Below the pieces are notes generated by a model. It was not told the DNA's origin, searched no databases, and worked only from the letters and a program-made list of their open reading frames with translations. This document shows, one piece after another, positions 1-5,916 of a stretch of 5,916 nt of DNA; position 1 is the stretch's first letter, and every line of letters starts with the position of its first letter. The translations under genes were made by a program, and so were the position numbers. Source of the stretch: an uncultured Ruminococcus sp. (GTDB lineage Bacteria; Bacillota; Clostridia; Oscillospirales; Ruminococcaceae); contig UQQA01000142.1 in NCBI GenBank assembly GCA_900543105.1, positions 1 through 5,916 of the forward strand. Reading direction: 5' to 3'.

Positions 1-103
1 ACTTTACTAATCTTCTTGCATAATTATCAACCACCATAATAACACCATCTGTCATTGGAAAAAACGAATCTACGAAAAGTCCAATTGTTATTTTTTTATC
101 CAT
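1..103 (-). CDS. Partial CDS: N-terminus of a probable family 4 (GT-B fold) glycosyltransferase
   Basis: An open frame on the minus strand starts with ATG at 103 and stays open for 34 codons to the left edge, so only the N-terminus is visible. It reads as a lysine-rich start (MDKK), then a hydrophobic beta strand (ITIGLFVDSFFP), then a DGV motif and an amphipathic helix (VVDNYARRLVK). This arrangement of IGLF-DSF-P--DGV---V-NYA is typical of the first Rossmann strand and glycine loop of GT4 glycosyltransferases, which transfer a sugar from a nucleotide-sugar donor to a lipid or glycan at the cytoplasmic membrane. The donor-binding C-terminal half lies outside the window, so substrate and exact family cannot be given. 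No good ribosome site is visible before the ATG. It is divergent from the decarboxylase genes and shares the 104-174 spacer with them. Confidence 0.7.
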   Translation of the reverse strand, partial: MDKKITIGLFVDSFFPMTDGVIMVVDNYARRLVK

Positions 104-110
104 AAAAAAC

Positions 111-139
111 TTGCTTTATTGTAGGAAATAGGTTATAAT
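111..139 (+). promoter_or_regulatory. Sigma-A-type promoter for the oadG-oadB pair
   Basis: A TTGCTT box at 111-116 and a perfect TATAAT at 134-139 are separated by exactly 17 bases. Transcription would start near 146, giving a leader of roughly 29 bases before the ATG at 175. The promoter lies in the spacer between two divergent genes, so the decarboxylase pair appears to begin its own transcript here rather than being the tail of a longer operon. Confidence 0.72.
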
Positions 140-157
140 AATATAGATATTTTTTTT

Positions 158-164
158 AAAGGAG
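158..164 (+). promoter_or_regulatory. Ribosome binding site of the OadG-like gene
   Basis: AAAGGAG lies 10 bases before the ATG at 175. It decides the start: the other in-frame ATG at 181 would be 16 bases away, and the ATG at 165 is out of frame. Confidence 0.75.
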
Positions 165-174
165 ATGTGGAATT

Positions 175-549
175 ATGCAAATGGAAGGATCTTATGTAGC
201 TGCAGTTGTACTGACAGGTCTTATAGTTGTATTCATCGGACTTATCATTCTTATTGCATTCGTTTGGGTAATGGGTAAGATCTTTGATGCTATCAAGGGC
301 AATAAAGATAAGAAAAATGACAGCGGCAAGAAGACCGAAGCTGTTGCAGTCAAAGCTCCTCAGGCTTCTGCTCCCGCAATGCAGATCGAGGACGGTATCA
401 GTGATGAGATAGTTGCTGTTATTGCCGCAGCCGTTGCTTCAATGTCAGGAAATTTTGCAATCAAAAGCGTAAGAAAAGCTTCTCCCAAGACATCGCGCAG
501 AAGTGCTTGGGGCTCACAGGGTATCGCTGAAAGTACCCGAGTATTCTAA
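175..549 (+). CDS. OadG-family small membrane subunit of a Na+-translocating decarboxylase (gamma/delta chain)
   Basis: This 124-residue protein has the build of OadG/MmdD-type subunits. One transmembrane helix (about residues 8-33) is followed by a lysine-rich, Ala/Pro-containing linker (about 40-70). A conserved C-terminal patch starts with DEIVAVIAAAVASM (77-90), continues with a basic IKSVRK segment, and ends in a SAWGSQGIAESTRVF-like tail. In the family, this subunit anchors the soluble carboxyltransferase alpha chain to the beta subunit and stabilises the complex; the C-terminal tail is the part thought to meet alpha. Translation from 175 is supported by AAAGGAG at 158-164. The beta subunit gene follows 20 bases later, and the pair has its own promoter. 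Usually a biotin carrier gene lies between or beside these two; it is missing here. Which acid is decarboxylated (oxaloacetate, methylmalonyl-CoA or glutaconyl-CoA) cannot be told from this subunit. Confidence 0.85.
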   Translation: MQMEGSYVAAVVLTGLIVVFIGLIILIAFVWVMGKIFDAIKGNKDKKNDSGKKTEAVAVKAPQASAPAMQIEDGISDEIVAVIAAAVASMSGNFAIKSVRKASPKTSRRSAWGSQGIAESTRVF

Positions 550-569
550 TAGAAAGGTAAAAACCAAAG

Positions 570-1766
570 ATGGAAACTTTTATTCAATCCATTAAGGGAC
601 TGATCGATACCTCGGGTATTGTCAATATGACATTGCCGTCAGTTATAATGATCTTGATCTCTTTCGTGTTCCTGTACCTTGCAATCAAGCATCAGTTTGA
701 ACCGCTTCTTCTTTTGCCTATTGCTTTCGGTATGCTTCTTACAAACCTTCCGCTCACAGAAATGTATCACCCTGAGCTTTTTGATATCAGCGGCGGACGC
801 CAGCTTGATTTCGGTGAGATATTACATAACGGCGGTTTGCTCGACTTGCTGTATCTGGGCGTAAAGCTTCAGATCTATCCTCCTCTTATATTCCTCGGAA
901 TCGGATGTATGACTGACTTTGCTCCTCTTATTGCAAATCCTAAGAGCTTCCTTCTCGGTGCTGCTGCTCAGGCAGGCATCTTCCTCACGTTCTTGGGCGC
1001 TGCTTGGCTTGGATTCTCCCCACAGGAAGCAGGTTCTATCGCTATCATCGGCGGTGCTGATGGCCCTACCGCTATCTTCGTTTCAAGTAAGCTTCTCAGA
1101 AGCGGCGGATTTGATATCGATACAGGTACGATAGCGCTTGCAGCTTATACCTATATGGCGCTCGTTCCTATCATTCAGCCTCCGATAATGAGAGCTCTTA
1201 CAACCAAGAAAGAGCGTGCTGTTGTTATGACACAGCTCAGACAGGTTTCCAAGACAGAGAAGATTATCTTCCCTATCGCTGTTACCATCGTTATCGCACT
1301 TCTCGTTCCTTCCGCAGCTCCTCTTGTAGGTATGCTGATGCTTGGTAACCTTATCAAGGAAAGCGGCGTATGCGACAGACTTTGCAAGACTGCACAGAAT
1401 GAACTTATGAATATCATTACTATCTTCCTCGGTGTTTCCGTTGGTGCTACAACAACTGCTGACAAGATCGTTAATGCTAAGTTCCTTAAGGTTATTATCC
1501 TTGGCGTTATCGCATTCAGCATCGGTACTGCTGCCGGTGTTCTTTTCGGTAAGCTTATGTATCTTGTTACAAAGGGTAAGGTAAATCCTCTTATCGGTTC
1601 TGCAGGTGTATCCGCAGTTCCTATGGCTGCCCGTGTATCTCAGAAGGTCGGTCAGGAAGAGAATCCAAAGAACTTCCTCCTTATGCACGCTATGGGTCCG
1701 AATGTTGCAGGTGTTATCGGTTCTGCTGTTGCAGCAGGTGTTCTCCTCAGCATTATCCCTTATTGA
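570..1766 (+). CDS. oadB: Na+-translocating decarboxylase beta subunit (OadB/MmdB/GcdB family)
   Basis: This 398-residue polytopic membrane protein is the sodium-pumping subunit: it decarboxylates carboxybiotin on the carrier protein and exports Na+ while consuming a proton. Hydrophobic segments run throughout (for example about 21-62, 93-115, 127-148, 232-262, 279-293, 307-333, 367-395). The signature GGADGPT is at 161-167, with the key aspartate at D164, followed by an AAYTYM segment holding Y193 and Y195. The helix NPLIGSAGVSAVPMAAR gives N339, G343, S348 and R355. Their spacing matches N373, G377, S382 and R389, the functional residues I recall for the Klebsiella OadB. Length is near the family norm (about 375-435). 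A GAAAGG-like site (552-557) lies 12 bases before the ATG. Lysine codons are nearly all AAG and isoleucine mostly ATC, unlike the leftward genes, which suggests high expression. A terminator follows. I use oadB as the family name; the true substrate may be a CoA thioester. Confidence 0.93.
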   Translation: METFIQSIKGLIDTSGIVNMTLPSVIMILISFVFLYLAIKHQFEPLLLLPIAFGMLLTNLPLTEMYHPELFDISGGRQLDFGEILHNGGLLDLLYLGVKLQIYPPLIFLGIGCMTDFAPLIANPKSFLLGAAAQAGIFLTFLGAAWLGFSPQEAGSIAIIGGADGPTAIFVSSKLLRSGGFDIDTGTIALAAYTYMALVPIIQPPIMRALTTKKERAVVMTQLRQVSKTEKIIFPIAVTIVIALLVPSAAPLVGMLMLGNLIKESGVCDRLCKTAQNELMNIITIFLGVSVGATTTADKIVNAKFLKVIILGVIAFSIGTAAGVLFGKLMYLVTKGKVNPLIGSAGVSAVPMAARVSQKVGQEENPKNFLLMHAMGPNVAGVIGSAVAAGVLLSIIPY

Positions 1767-1777
1767 TCTATTGTATC

Positions 1778-1813
1778 AAAAACTCCCGATTTCAAACGAA
1801 ATCGGGAGTTTTT
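1778..1813. terminator. Bidirectional rho-independent terminator between convergent transcripts
   Basis: A perfect inverted repeat pairs 1778-1793 with 1798-1813 around an AAAC loop, with a CTCCCGATTTC core. The outer arms are A5 and T5, so each strand carries a U run at the base of the hairpin; on the plus strand it continues into a T-rich CTTTTAT. It begins 11 bases after the oadB stop and ends 11 bases from the stop of the mreB-like gene, so one hairpin plausibly ends both transcripts. Confidence 0.92.
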
Positions 1814-1824
1814 CTTTTATATTA

Positions 1825-2829
1825 TTATTTATAAAGTGAAACGTTCTGGAAACCGTCAAGAAGCTTATCAAGATATTTGAATGAAAGCTGCGCTCCCTTT
1901 GCGACGCAGGAAAGCGGATCGTCTGCAACGATGCATGGTACTTTTATTTCACTTGAAATAAGCTTGTCAAGTCCGTTTATAAGTGCGCCGCCGCCTGTAA
2001 GATAAATTCCGTTTTTGTAAATATCTCCGACAAGCTCAGGCGGAGTGTTTTCAAATACAGATTTAATGTTTGCGATGATCTCATTTATGCTGTCAATGAT
2101 CGCTTCGTAAATATCATAATCGGAGATCTGAATACATTCGGGAAGTCCTCTGATAAGATGTCTGCCCTTTACAACAATAGTTTTGCTTCCGTCGGGATCA
2201 AAAACATTTGCAGCAGATATCTTAGCCATTTCAGCTGTCTTCTCACCAATGAGAACACGATAACGGTTGCTGATGTATTTTACGATCTCTCTGTCGAACT
2301 TGTTTCCCGCTACTTTTATCGATGCTTTTGCAACAATTCCGTTAAGAGAGATTATCGCTATGTCAGTCGTTCCTCCGCCGATGTCAACGACCATATTTCC
2401 GTTTGGTACTGAAATGTCAACTCCTGCTCCGAGAAGTGCCGCGATCGGTTCTTCGAGAAGATAAACTTTCTTTGCGCCTGCAACTTTTGCAGCTTCAACG
2501 ACTGCCCTGCTTTCTACGTCCGTTATTGATGACGGAACGCACATTACAATATTTGGCATAAGAAGTTTTTGTCCTGTTATTTTTTCGATAAATGCAGTAA
2601 CCATATATTCTGTCATTTTATGGTCGGAGATGACACCATCCGAAAGCGGCTGAACAACGAGAATGTGTTCCGGCGCTTTACCCAGCATTTTATAAGCTTC
2701 CGTGCCAACTGCAATTACTTTTTCCGTCTTCGTATTGAAAGCAACGATAGAAGCCTCATTGAGTACAATACCGCTGTTTCCCATTGTGATAATAACATTT
2801 GCAGTTCCTAAATCAATTCCAATATCCAT
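1825..2829 (-). CDS. MreB-like bacterial actin (MreB/Mbl family)
   Basis: This 334-residue protein is a complete MreB-family actin homologue, of normal length. It shows the phosphate-1 loop DLGTAN (6-11), a VPSSITDVESRAV segment (98-110), LLEEPIAALLGAG (124-135) with the glutamates of the ATPase site, phosphate-2 DIGGGTTDIAII (149-160), and the adenosine motif GIYLTGGGALINGLD (274-288). Family members form membrane-bound ATP-dependent filaments that steer cell-wall synthesis. It departs from consensus in several places: V12 follows DLGTAN where T is usual, NEAS replaces NEPS, TTD replaces TTE, and AGNKFD replaces AGD-MD. It is therefore a diverged paralogue rather than the classical mreB, and no mreC or mreD is beside it. 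It is the last gene of the recD2-comF operon, 37 bases after comF, with AAAGGA 10 bases before its ATG. The family call is very safe; its specific role is unknown. Confidence 0.93.
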   Translation of the reverse strand: MDIGIDLGTANVIITMGNSGIVLNEASIVAFNTKTEKVIAVGTEAYKMLGKAPEHILVVQPLSDGVISDHKMTEYMVTAFIEKITGQKLLMPNIVMCVPSSITDVESRAVVEAAKVAGAKKVYLLEEPIAALLGAGVDISVPNGNMVVDIGGGTTDIAIISLNGIVAKASIKVAGNKFDREIVKYISNRYRVLIGEKTAEMAKISAANVFDPDGSKTIVVKGRHLIRGLPECIQISDYDIYEAIIDSINEIIANIKSVFENTPPELVGDIYKNGIYLTGGGALINGLDKLISSEIKVPCIVADDPLSCVAKGAQLSFKYLDKLLDGFQNVSLYK

Positions 2830-2839
2830 TATATGTCAT

Positions 2840-2845
2840 TCCTTT
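2840..2845 (-). promoter_or_regulatory. Ribosome binding site of the mreB-like gene
   Basis: AAAGGA on the minus strand lies 10 bases before the ATG at 2829. An earlier ATG within the spacer is out of frame, so 2829 is the supported start. No promoter or terminator is evident in the 37-base gap after comF, consistent with cotranscription. Confidence 0.65.
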
Positions 2846-2866
2846 CAGAACTTATAGTTTTCTGAT

Positions 2867-3568
2867 TTAAATAGTTGAAGCAGCGACCGCTGCGATTATC
2901 TTTTCTGCACCCATTTCAAGAAGAATTTCGGCGCAGGAGTTTATCGTTGATCCCGTAGTCATTACATCATCAACGATTATAACTGTTTTGTCTTTGATAT
3001 TTATATTTTTGCCTGCTGAGTATAAGTGCGAAGCGTTGTATTTTCTTCGTGCGGCGGATAATTTGTGCTGTGCAACAAAGGAAATGCTTTTAACAAGTGC
3101 ATTGCTGCAAATAGGTATGTTTAACTGTTTCCCTAACGCATCGGCGAGAACTTCCGCTTGGTTGAATCCGCGTTTGCGAAGCTTTGTTTTTGACATCGGT
3201 ACGGGAACGATGCAGTCAGCCTTGAATTCATAAGAGTCCGTTTCAATATCGGACTTTATTTTTTCGGCGAACAGCCTCGGAAAAACATCGTTCTTAGTGT
3301 TCTTCAGATAAACAACACCGCCTTTGGCACTGTCAAGATAGTAAAAAGCAGCATAACATCGTGAAAAGAGATTTTCATTTCTGTGACATATACAACTGCT
3401 TGATATATTACCGCAGCCACGGCAGAATTCTTCGCCTGTGTATGGAAGTTCTTCAAAACAGCCTTGACAGTATTCATATTTCCAGTTGATTACCTCTCCG
3501 CAGAGCGGACACCGGTTCGGAAATATTAAATCAATAGTAAATGCTCCGACTTTTTTGATATCAAACAC
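2867..3568 (-). CDS. comF: ComF family protein (double zinc ribbon plus phosphoribosyltransferase fold)
   Basis: This 233-residue cytoplasmic protein has the two-part ComF build. The N-terminus carries eight cysteines in four closely spaced pairs (C20/C23, C34/C37, C49/C52, C59/C61), a double zinc ribbon. The C-terminal part is a type I phosphoribosyltransferase domain with VPVPMS (121-126), KRGFNQAEVLA (132-142), an R-x-N segment, and the PRPP loop VIIVDDVMTTGST (196-208) with its two aspartates. ComF is needed for natural transformation in Bacillus and others, and is thought to act with single-stranded DNA proteins on incoming DNA; many non-competent bacteria also carry it. I chose the GTG at 3568 because AAGGAG (3579-3584) lies 10 bases upstream and it overlaps the recD2 stop by 8 bases. 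The longer ATG start at 3637 would overlap recD2 by 77 bases and add a cysteine-containing tail (MRTTGVQCATAVCAKC) before the usual ComF N-terminus. Confidence 0.9.
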   Translation of the reverse strand: MFDIKKVGAFTIDLIFPNRCPLCGEVINWKYEYCQGCFEELPYTGEEFCRGCGNISSSCICHRNENLFSRCYAAFYYLDSAKGGVVYLKNTKNDVFPRLFAEKIKSDIETDSYEFKADCIVPVPMSKTKLRKRGFNQAEVLADALGKQLNIPICSNALVKSISFVAQHKLSAARRKYNASHLYSAGKNINIKDKTVIIVDDVMTTGSTINSCAEILLEMGAEKIIAAVAASTI

Positions 3569-5780
3569 CGAAATCCATCTCCTTGTCAAGCATTTCGCGC
3601 AAACAGCTGTAGCGCATTGTACGCCTGTTGTTCGCAATCATAAATTCGACTGTTCGCTTTGAACCAACGATTATAAGCATCTTTTTAGCTCTTGTAACTG
3701 CAGTATAAAGAAGATTTCGAAAATACAGCTTTTCAAAATTTCCGAGCAGCGGCAGAATGACTGCATTAAATTCACTGCCCTGACTTTTATGAACGGTTAC
3801 AGCGTAAGCAAGTTCAAGCTGGTCGAGCATTTCAGTCGAGTATGAAACTATTCTTCCGTCAAAATCGATGACTAATTTTAATTCGCGCTTGGATATTTTT
3901 ACAATAGTGCCGATATCTCCGTTAAAGATGCCCGAGCCGTTTTCACTGCCTTTTTTCCATATTATATCGTAATTATTTTTTATCTGCATTACCTTATCAT
4001 GTTCGCGGAAGGTGTAGTTCATACCTTTTATCTCATTTTTGCCGCGTTCGGGCGGATTTATTGCGAACTGCAATGCATTGTTCAGCTCAACCACGCCGAG
4101 AACACCTTTTCGCGACGGGCAAAGTACTTGAATATCATCTGTGGGTGAATAATTATAAGCTTTCGGAAGACGTTCCGTACAAAGCTGCACGACCGTTTCA
4201 GCTGCTTCCTGATAATCAAGCTTTTGTATAAAGAAAAAGTCATTATCGGTTCGTGTAAGGTCTATGTTTTCTCCCTTAACGATGCGGTGAGCATTCATAA
4301 CGATAGCGCTTTGCTGTGCTTGGCGGAAAATTTCGTTGAGCTGTACAACGGAAAGAACACCACTTTCGATCATATCTTTGAGTAAATTTCCTGCACCGAC
4401 AGACGGCAACTGGTCGCAGTCGCCTACCATAATAAGCCTGCACGAAAGCTTCAGCGCACGCAGCAGTGATTCAAACAAAAGGCAGTCCACCATTGACATT
4501 TCATCGATTATCATTACATCGCAGGCGAGCGGCTCTGTTTCATTGTGTTTGAAACGAAGCTTGCCCGAATTATCGAATGAAACTTCCAAAAGGCGGTGGA
4601 TAGTTTTTGCTTCATATCCCGTAAGGTCAGAAATTCGCTTTGCAGCTTTTCCCGTGGGCGCAGCGATCTGCACCTTCATTCCGCGCTGTTCATACAGCGA
4701 GATTATAGCTTTTAGAGTTGTGGTTTTTCCCGTTCCGGGTCCGCCCGTCAGGACAATGAAGCCTTTGGAAAGTGCAAGTGAGATCGCTTTTTTTTGCTGT
4801 TCGGCATAAACGATATTCTTGGATTTTTCCTCAAGTTCTATCATCTTGGAATAATCATATTCCGTATCTTTCATAAACGAATTGAGGACGTTCAGCCTGC
4901 CTGCAATATAAGTTTCAGCGTTATAATATTCATATATATAGATATAGTCGCGGTTCTGCCTGCGGCTGGTGTATAAAGCAAGACGATTTTCATCGATTTC
5001 ATCATCAATAACCTTGTCGATAAGCTCTTCTGAAACATTGAGATATTTTGCGGTCGTTTCAACAAGGTGCTGGTATGGCAGACAAGTGTGCCCGAGATAT
5101 GTATTTTCGGTAAGAATATAGAACATTCCCGCCCTTACTCGTCCCTCGCTGTCGGACGGTATTTTCATTTCCCCGGCAATTTTTTCTGCCTTGACGAAAT
5201 CAAGCTCTATCCCCTGCTCACAAAGCACATAAGGGTTTTCTTTTATAACATCGACAGCATATTGTCCCCATCTTTTCCAAGCTTTTACGGCGAATGACGG
5301 ACTTATGCCATATTGTGACAGAAAGATCATAAGCGTTCTTATGCCGTATATTCGTTTGAATTCGATAGCCGCTTCTTCAGCTTTCTGTGGAGTGAAGCCC
5401 TTTACCTCTTTAAGCCGTTCAGGGTCATTTTCAAAAACATCAAGAGTGTTGTCGCCGAATTTTTCAACTATTCTCTTTGCGAGCGTAGGACCAATGCCTT
5501 TTATTACACCAGATGAAAGGTATTTCAGCATTGCCGCAGAGGTTTCGGGAAGTTTTCTTTCGCAGACTTCAGCGTTGAACTGTGTTCCATAGCGAGGGTG
5601 ATTCACATATTTTCCTGTAACGGAAAGAAGCTCGCCCTCTTCAACGTTTCCAAGTTCGCCGGTGACAACGATATCACCATCGTTGGTCGAAAGACCGACA
5701 ACGGCATATCCGTTTAACGGATTTGAAAAAAGTATCTGGTCGACAGAACCCTCTATTATTATACCCTGGTTTTCGTCCAT
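3561..5780 (-). CDS. recD2: RecD2-type ATP-dependent 5'-3' DNA helicase (YrrC family)
   Basis: This 739-residue protein is a full-length superfamily 1B helicase of the RecD2 type, which unwinds DNA 5' to 3' without RecBC and takes part in repair and replication-fork upkeep. The N-terminus (about 8-80) looks like the RecD2 OB-like domain, followed by helix-hairpin-helix repeats (GVIKGIGPTLAKRIVEKFG, 91-109, then EVKGFTPQKAEEA). Helicase motifs follow in order: Walker A GGPGTGKTT (346-354), Ia AAPTGKAAKR (373-382), Walker B DEMSM (426-430), III GDCDQLPSVG (453-462), IV EIFRQAQQS (483-491), V AYAVTVHKSQGSEF (658-671) and VI LLYTAVTRAKK (690-700). All look intact. The frame stays open to an ATG at 5861, but a strong promoter at 5818-5846 puts the transcript start near 5811. 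The ATG at 5780, with GGTG nine bases upstream, is the better start. It is the first gene of an operon with comF and the mreB-like gene. Confidence 0.96.
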   Translation of the reverse strand: MDENQGIIIEGSVDQILFSNPLNGYAVVGLSTNDGDIVVTGELGNVEEGELLSVTGKYVNHPRYGTQFNAEVCERKLPETSAAMLKYLSSGVIKGIGPTLAKRIVEKFGDNTLDVFENDPERLKEVKGFTPQKAEEAAIEFKRIYGIRTLMIFLSQYGISPSFAVKAWKRWGQYAVDVIKENPYVLCEQGIELDFVKAEKIAGEMKIPSDSEGRVRAGMFYILTENTYLGHTCLPYQHLVETTAKYLNVSEELIDKVIDDEIDENRLALYTSRRQNRDYIYIYEYYNAETYIAGRLNVLNSFMKDTEYDYSKMIELEEKSKNIVYAEQQKKAISLALSKGFIVLTGGPGTGKTTTLKAIISLYEQRGMKVQIAAPTGKAAKRISDLTGYEAKTIHRLLEVSFDNSGKLRFKHNETEPLACDVMIIDEMSMVDCLLFESLLRALKLSCRLIMVGDCDQLPSVGAGNLLKDMIESGVLSVVQLNEIFRQAQQSAIVMNAHRIVKGENIDLTRTDNDFFFIQKLDYQEAAETVVQLCTERLPKAYNYSPTDDIQVLCPSRKGVLGVVELNNALQFAINPPERGKNEIKGMNYTFREHDKVMQIKNNYDIIWKKGSENGSGIFNGDIGTIVKISKRELKLVIDFDGRIVSYSTEMLDQLELAYAVTVHKSQGSEFNAVILPLLGNFEKLYFRNLLYTAVTRAKKMLIIVGSKRTVEFMIANNRRTMRYSCLREMLDKEMDFGV
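3579..3584 (-). promoter_or_regulatory. Ribosome binding site within recD2 that sets the comF start
   Basis: AAGGAG on the minus strand falls inside the last codons of recD2 and 10 bases before GTG at 3568. The GTG overlaps the recD2 TGA (3561-3563) in an 8-base overlap, the usual arrangement for translational coupling. Confidence 0.65.
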
Positions 5781-5817
5781 TACGTAAAACACCCAATCAT
5801 TAACAAATATATGTTTT

Positions 5818-5846
5818 ATTATAGCACATTTCAATGTATTTTGCAA
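5818..5846 (-). promoter_or_regulatory. Sigma-A-type promoter of the recD2-comF-mreB-like operon
   Basis: Read on the minus strand, TTGCAA (5841-5846) and a perfect TATAAT (5818-5823) are separated by 17 bases. The predicted start near 5811 leaves a leader of about 31 bases before the ATG at 5780. It also argues against the upstream in-frame ATG at 5861, which would lie before the transcript start. Confidence 0.72.
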
Positions 5847-5916
5847 TATTAAATGCCGCAAAAATAAGACCGCCGTTTTATACTAAACACCATTTAAAAT
5901 TTGGAAAAAATCAAGC

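Noticed and set aside
104..174. A promoter for the leftward glycosyltransferase in the divergent spacer.
   Set aside because: Weak minus-strand -10-like hexamers exist (such as TACAAT), but no acceptable -35 box at 16-18 bases could be paired with them.
1083..1688. A 201-codon open frame on the minus strand inside oadB (and a second at 1175-1522).
   Set aside because: Both lie fully antisense to a strongly supported membrane protein gene, have no family-like motifs and show low-complexity polar or Cys/Asn-rich content typical of reverse-frame translation of biased codons.
3569..3637. N-terminal extension of ComF from the ATG at 3637.
   Set aside because: It would overlap recD2 by 77 bases and adds residues upstream of the usual ComF beginning, whereas the GTG at 3568 has an AAGGAG site and the standard short overlap.
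4336..4809. A 157-codon open frame on the plus strand opposite recD2.
   Set aside because: It covers the antisense of conserved helicase motifs I to III, and its Ser/Pro-rich product is what the complement of those motifs would give. No promoter or ribosome site stands out.
5847..5916. Possible end of another gene or small ORF upstream of recD2.
   Set aside because: Only very short open stretches are present (about 10-13 codons before a stop), without motif, ribosome site or hairpin. Too little sequence is available to call anything.
1..5916. CRISPR arrays, insertion sequences, tRNA or rRNA genes, riboswitches, or retron-like elements.
   Set aside because: No direct repeat arrays, transposase motifs, terminal inverted repeats or conserved RNA cores were seen; the window is almost fully occupied by recognised genes.

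Overview
The window looks like ordinary chromosome from an anaerobic low-to-mid GC Firmicute, most likely a Clostridia/Oscillospiraceae (Ruminococcus-like) bacterium. The reasons are the AGGAG-type ribosome sites, the sigma-A-type promoters, a Na+-pumping decarboxylase membrane module of the clostridial kind, and a RecD2-ComF-MreB gene group. The genus is inferred from protein style and gene order, not from a database match.

Layout. Positions 1-103 hold the first 34 codons of a leftward gene that runs off the left edge, a likely family 4 glycosyltransferase. A short divergent intergenic region (104-174) carries a good promoter for the rightward pair 175-549 and 570-1766. These encode an OadG-like small membrane subunit and the OadB-like beta subunit of a sodium-translocating decarboxylase. 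A perfect 16-bp hairpin (1778-1813) sits between the 3' ends of this pair and of the leftward operon, and can terminate both. The rest of the window is one leftward operon: recD2 (5780 to 3561), comF (3568 to 2867, overlapping the recD2 stop) and an mreB-like gene (2829 to 1825). It is driven by a clear promoter at 5818-5846. Nothing could be recognised in 5847-5916. No gene-free stretch exceeds about 120 bases.

How the genes work together. The rightward pair encodes membrane parts of a decarboxylase that couples decarboxylation of carboxybiotin to Na+ export. The carboxyltransferase (alpha) and biotin carrier subunits are absent here and must be supplied from elsewhere. The leftward operon joins a DNA helicase of replication/repair, a ComF-type phosphoribosyltransferase-fold protein linked to DNA uptake and single-strand DNA handling, and an actin-like filament protein. 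RecD2 and ComF plausibly share DNA-metabolism work. Why an MreB paralogue shares their transcript is the main open question. I see no mobile element, CRISPR array, RNA gene or clearly novel system.
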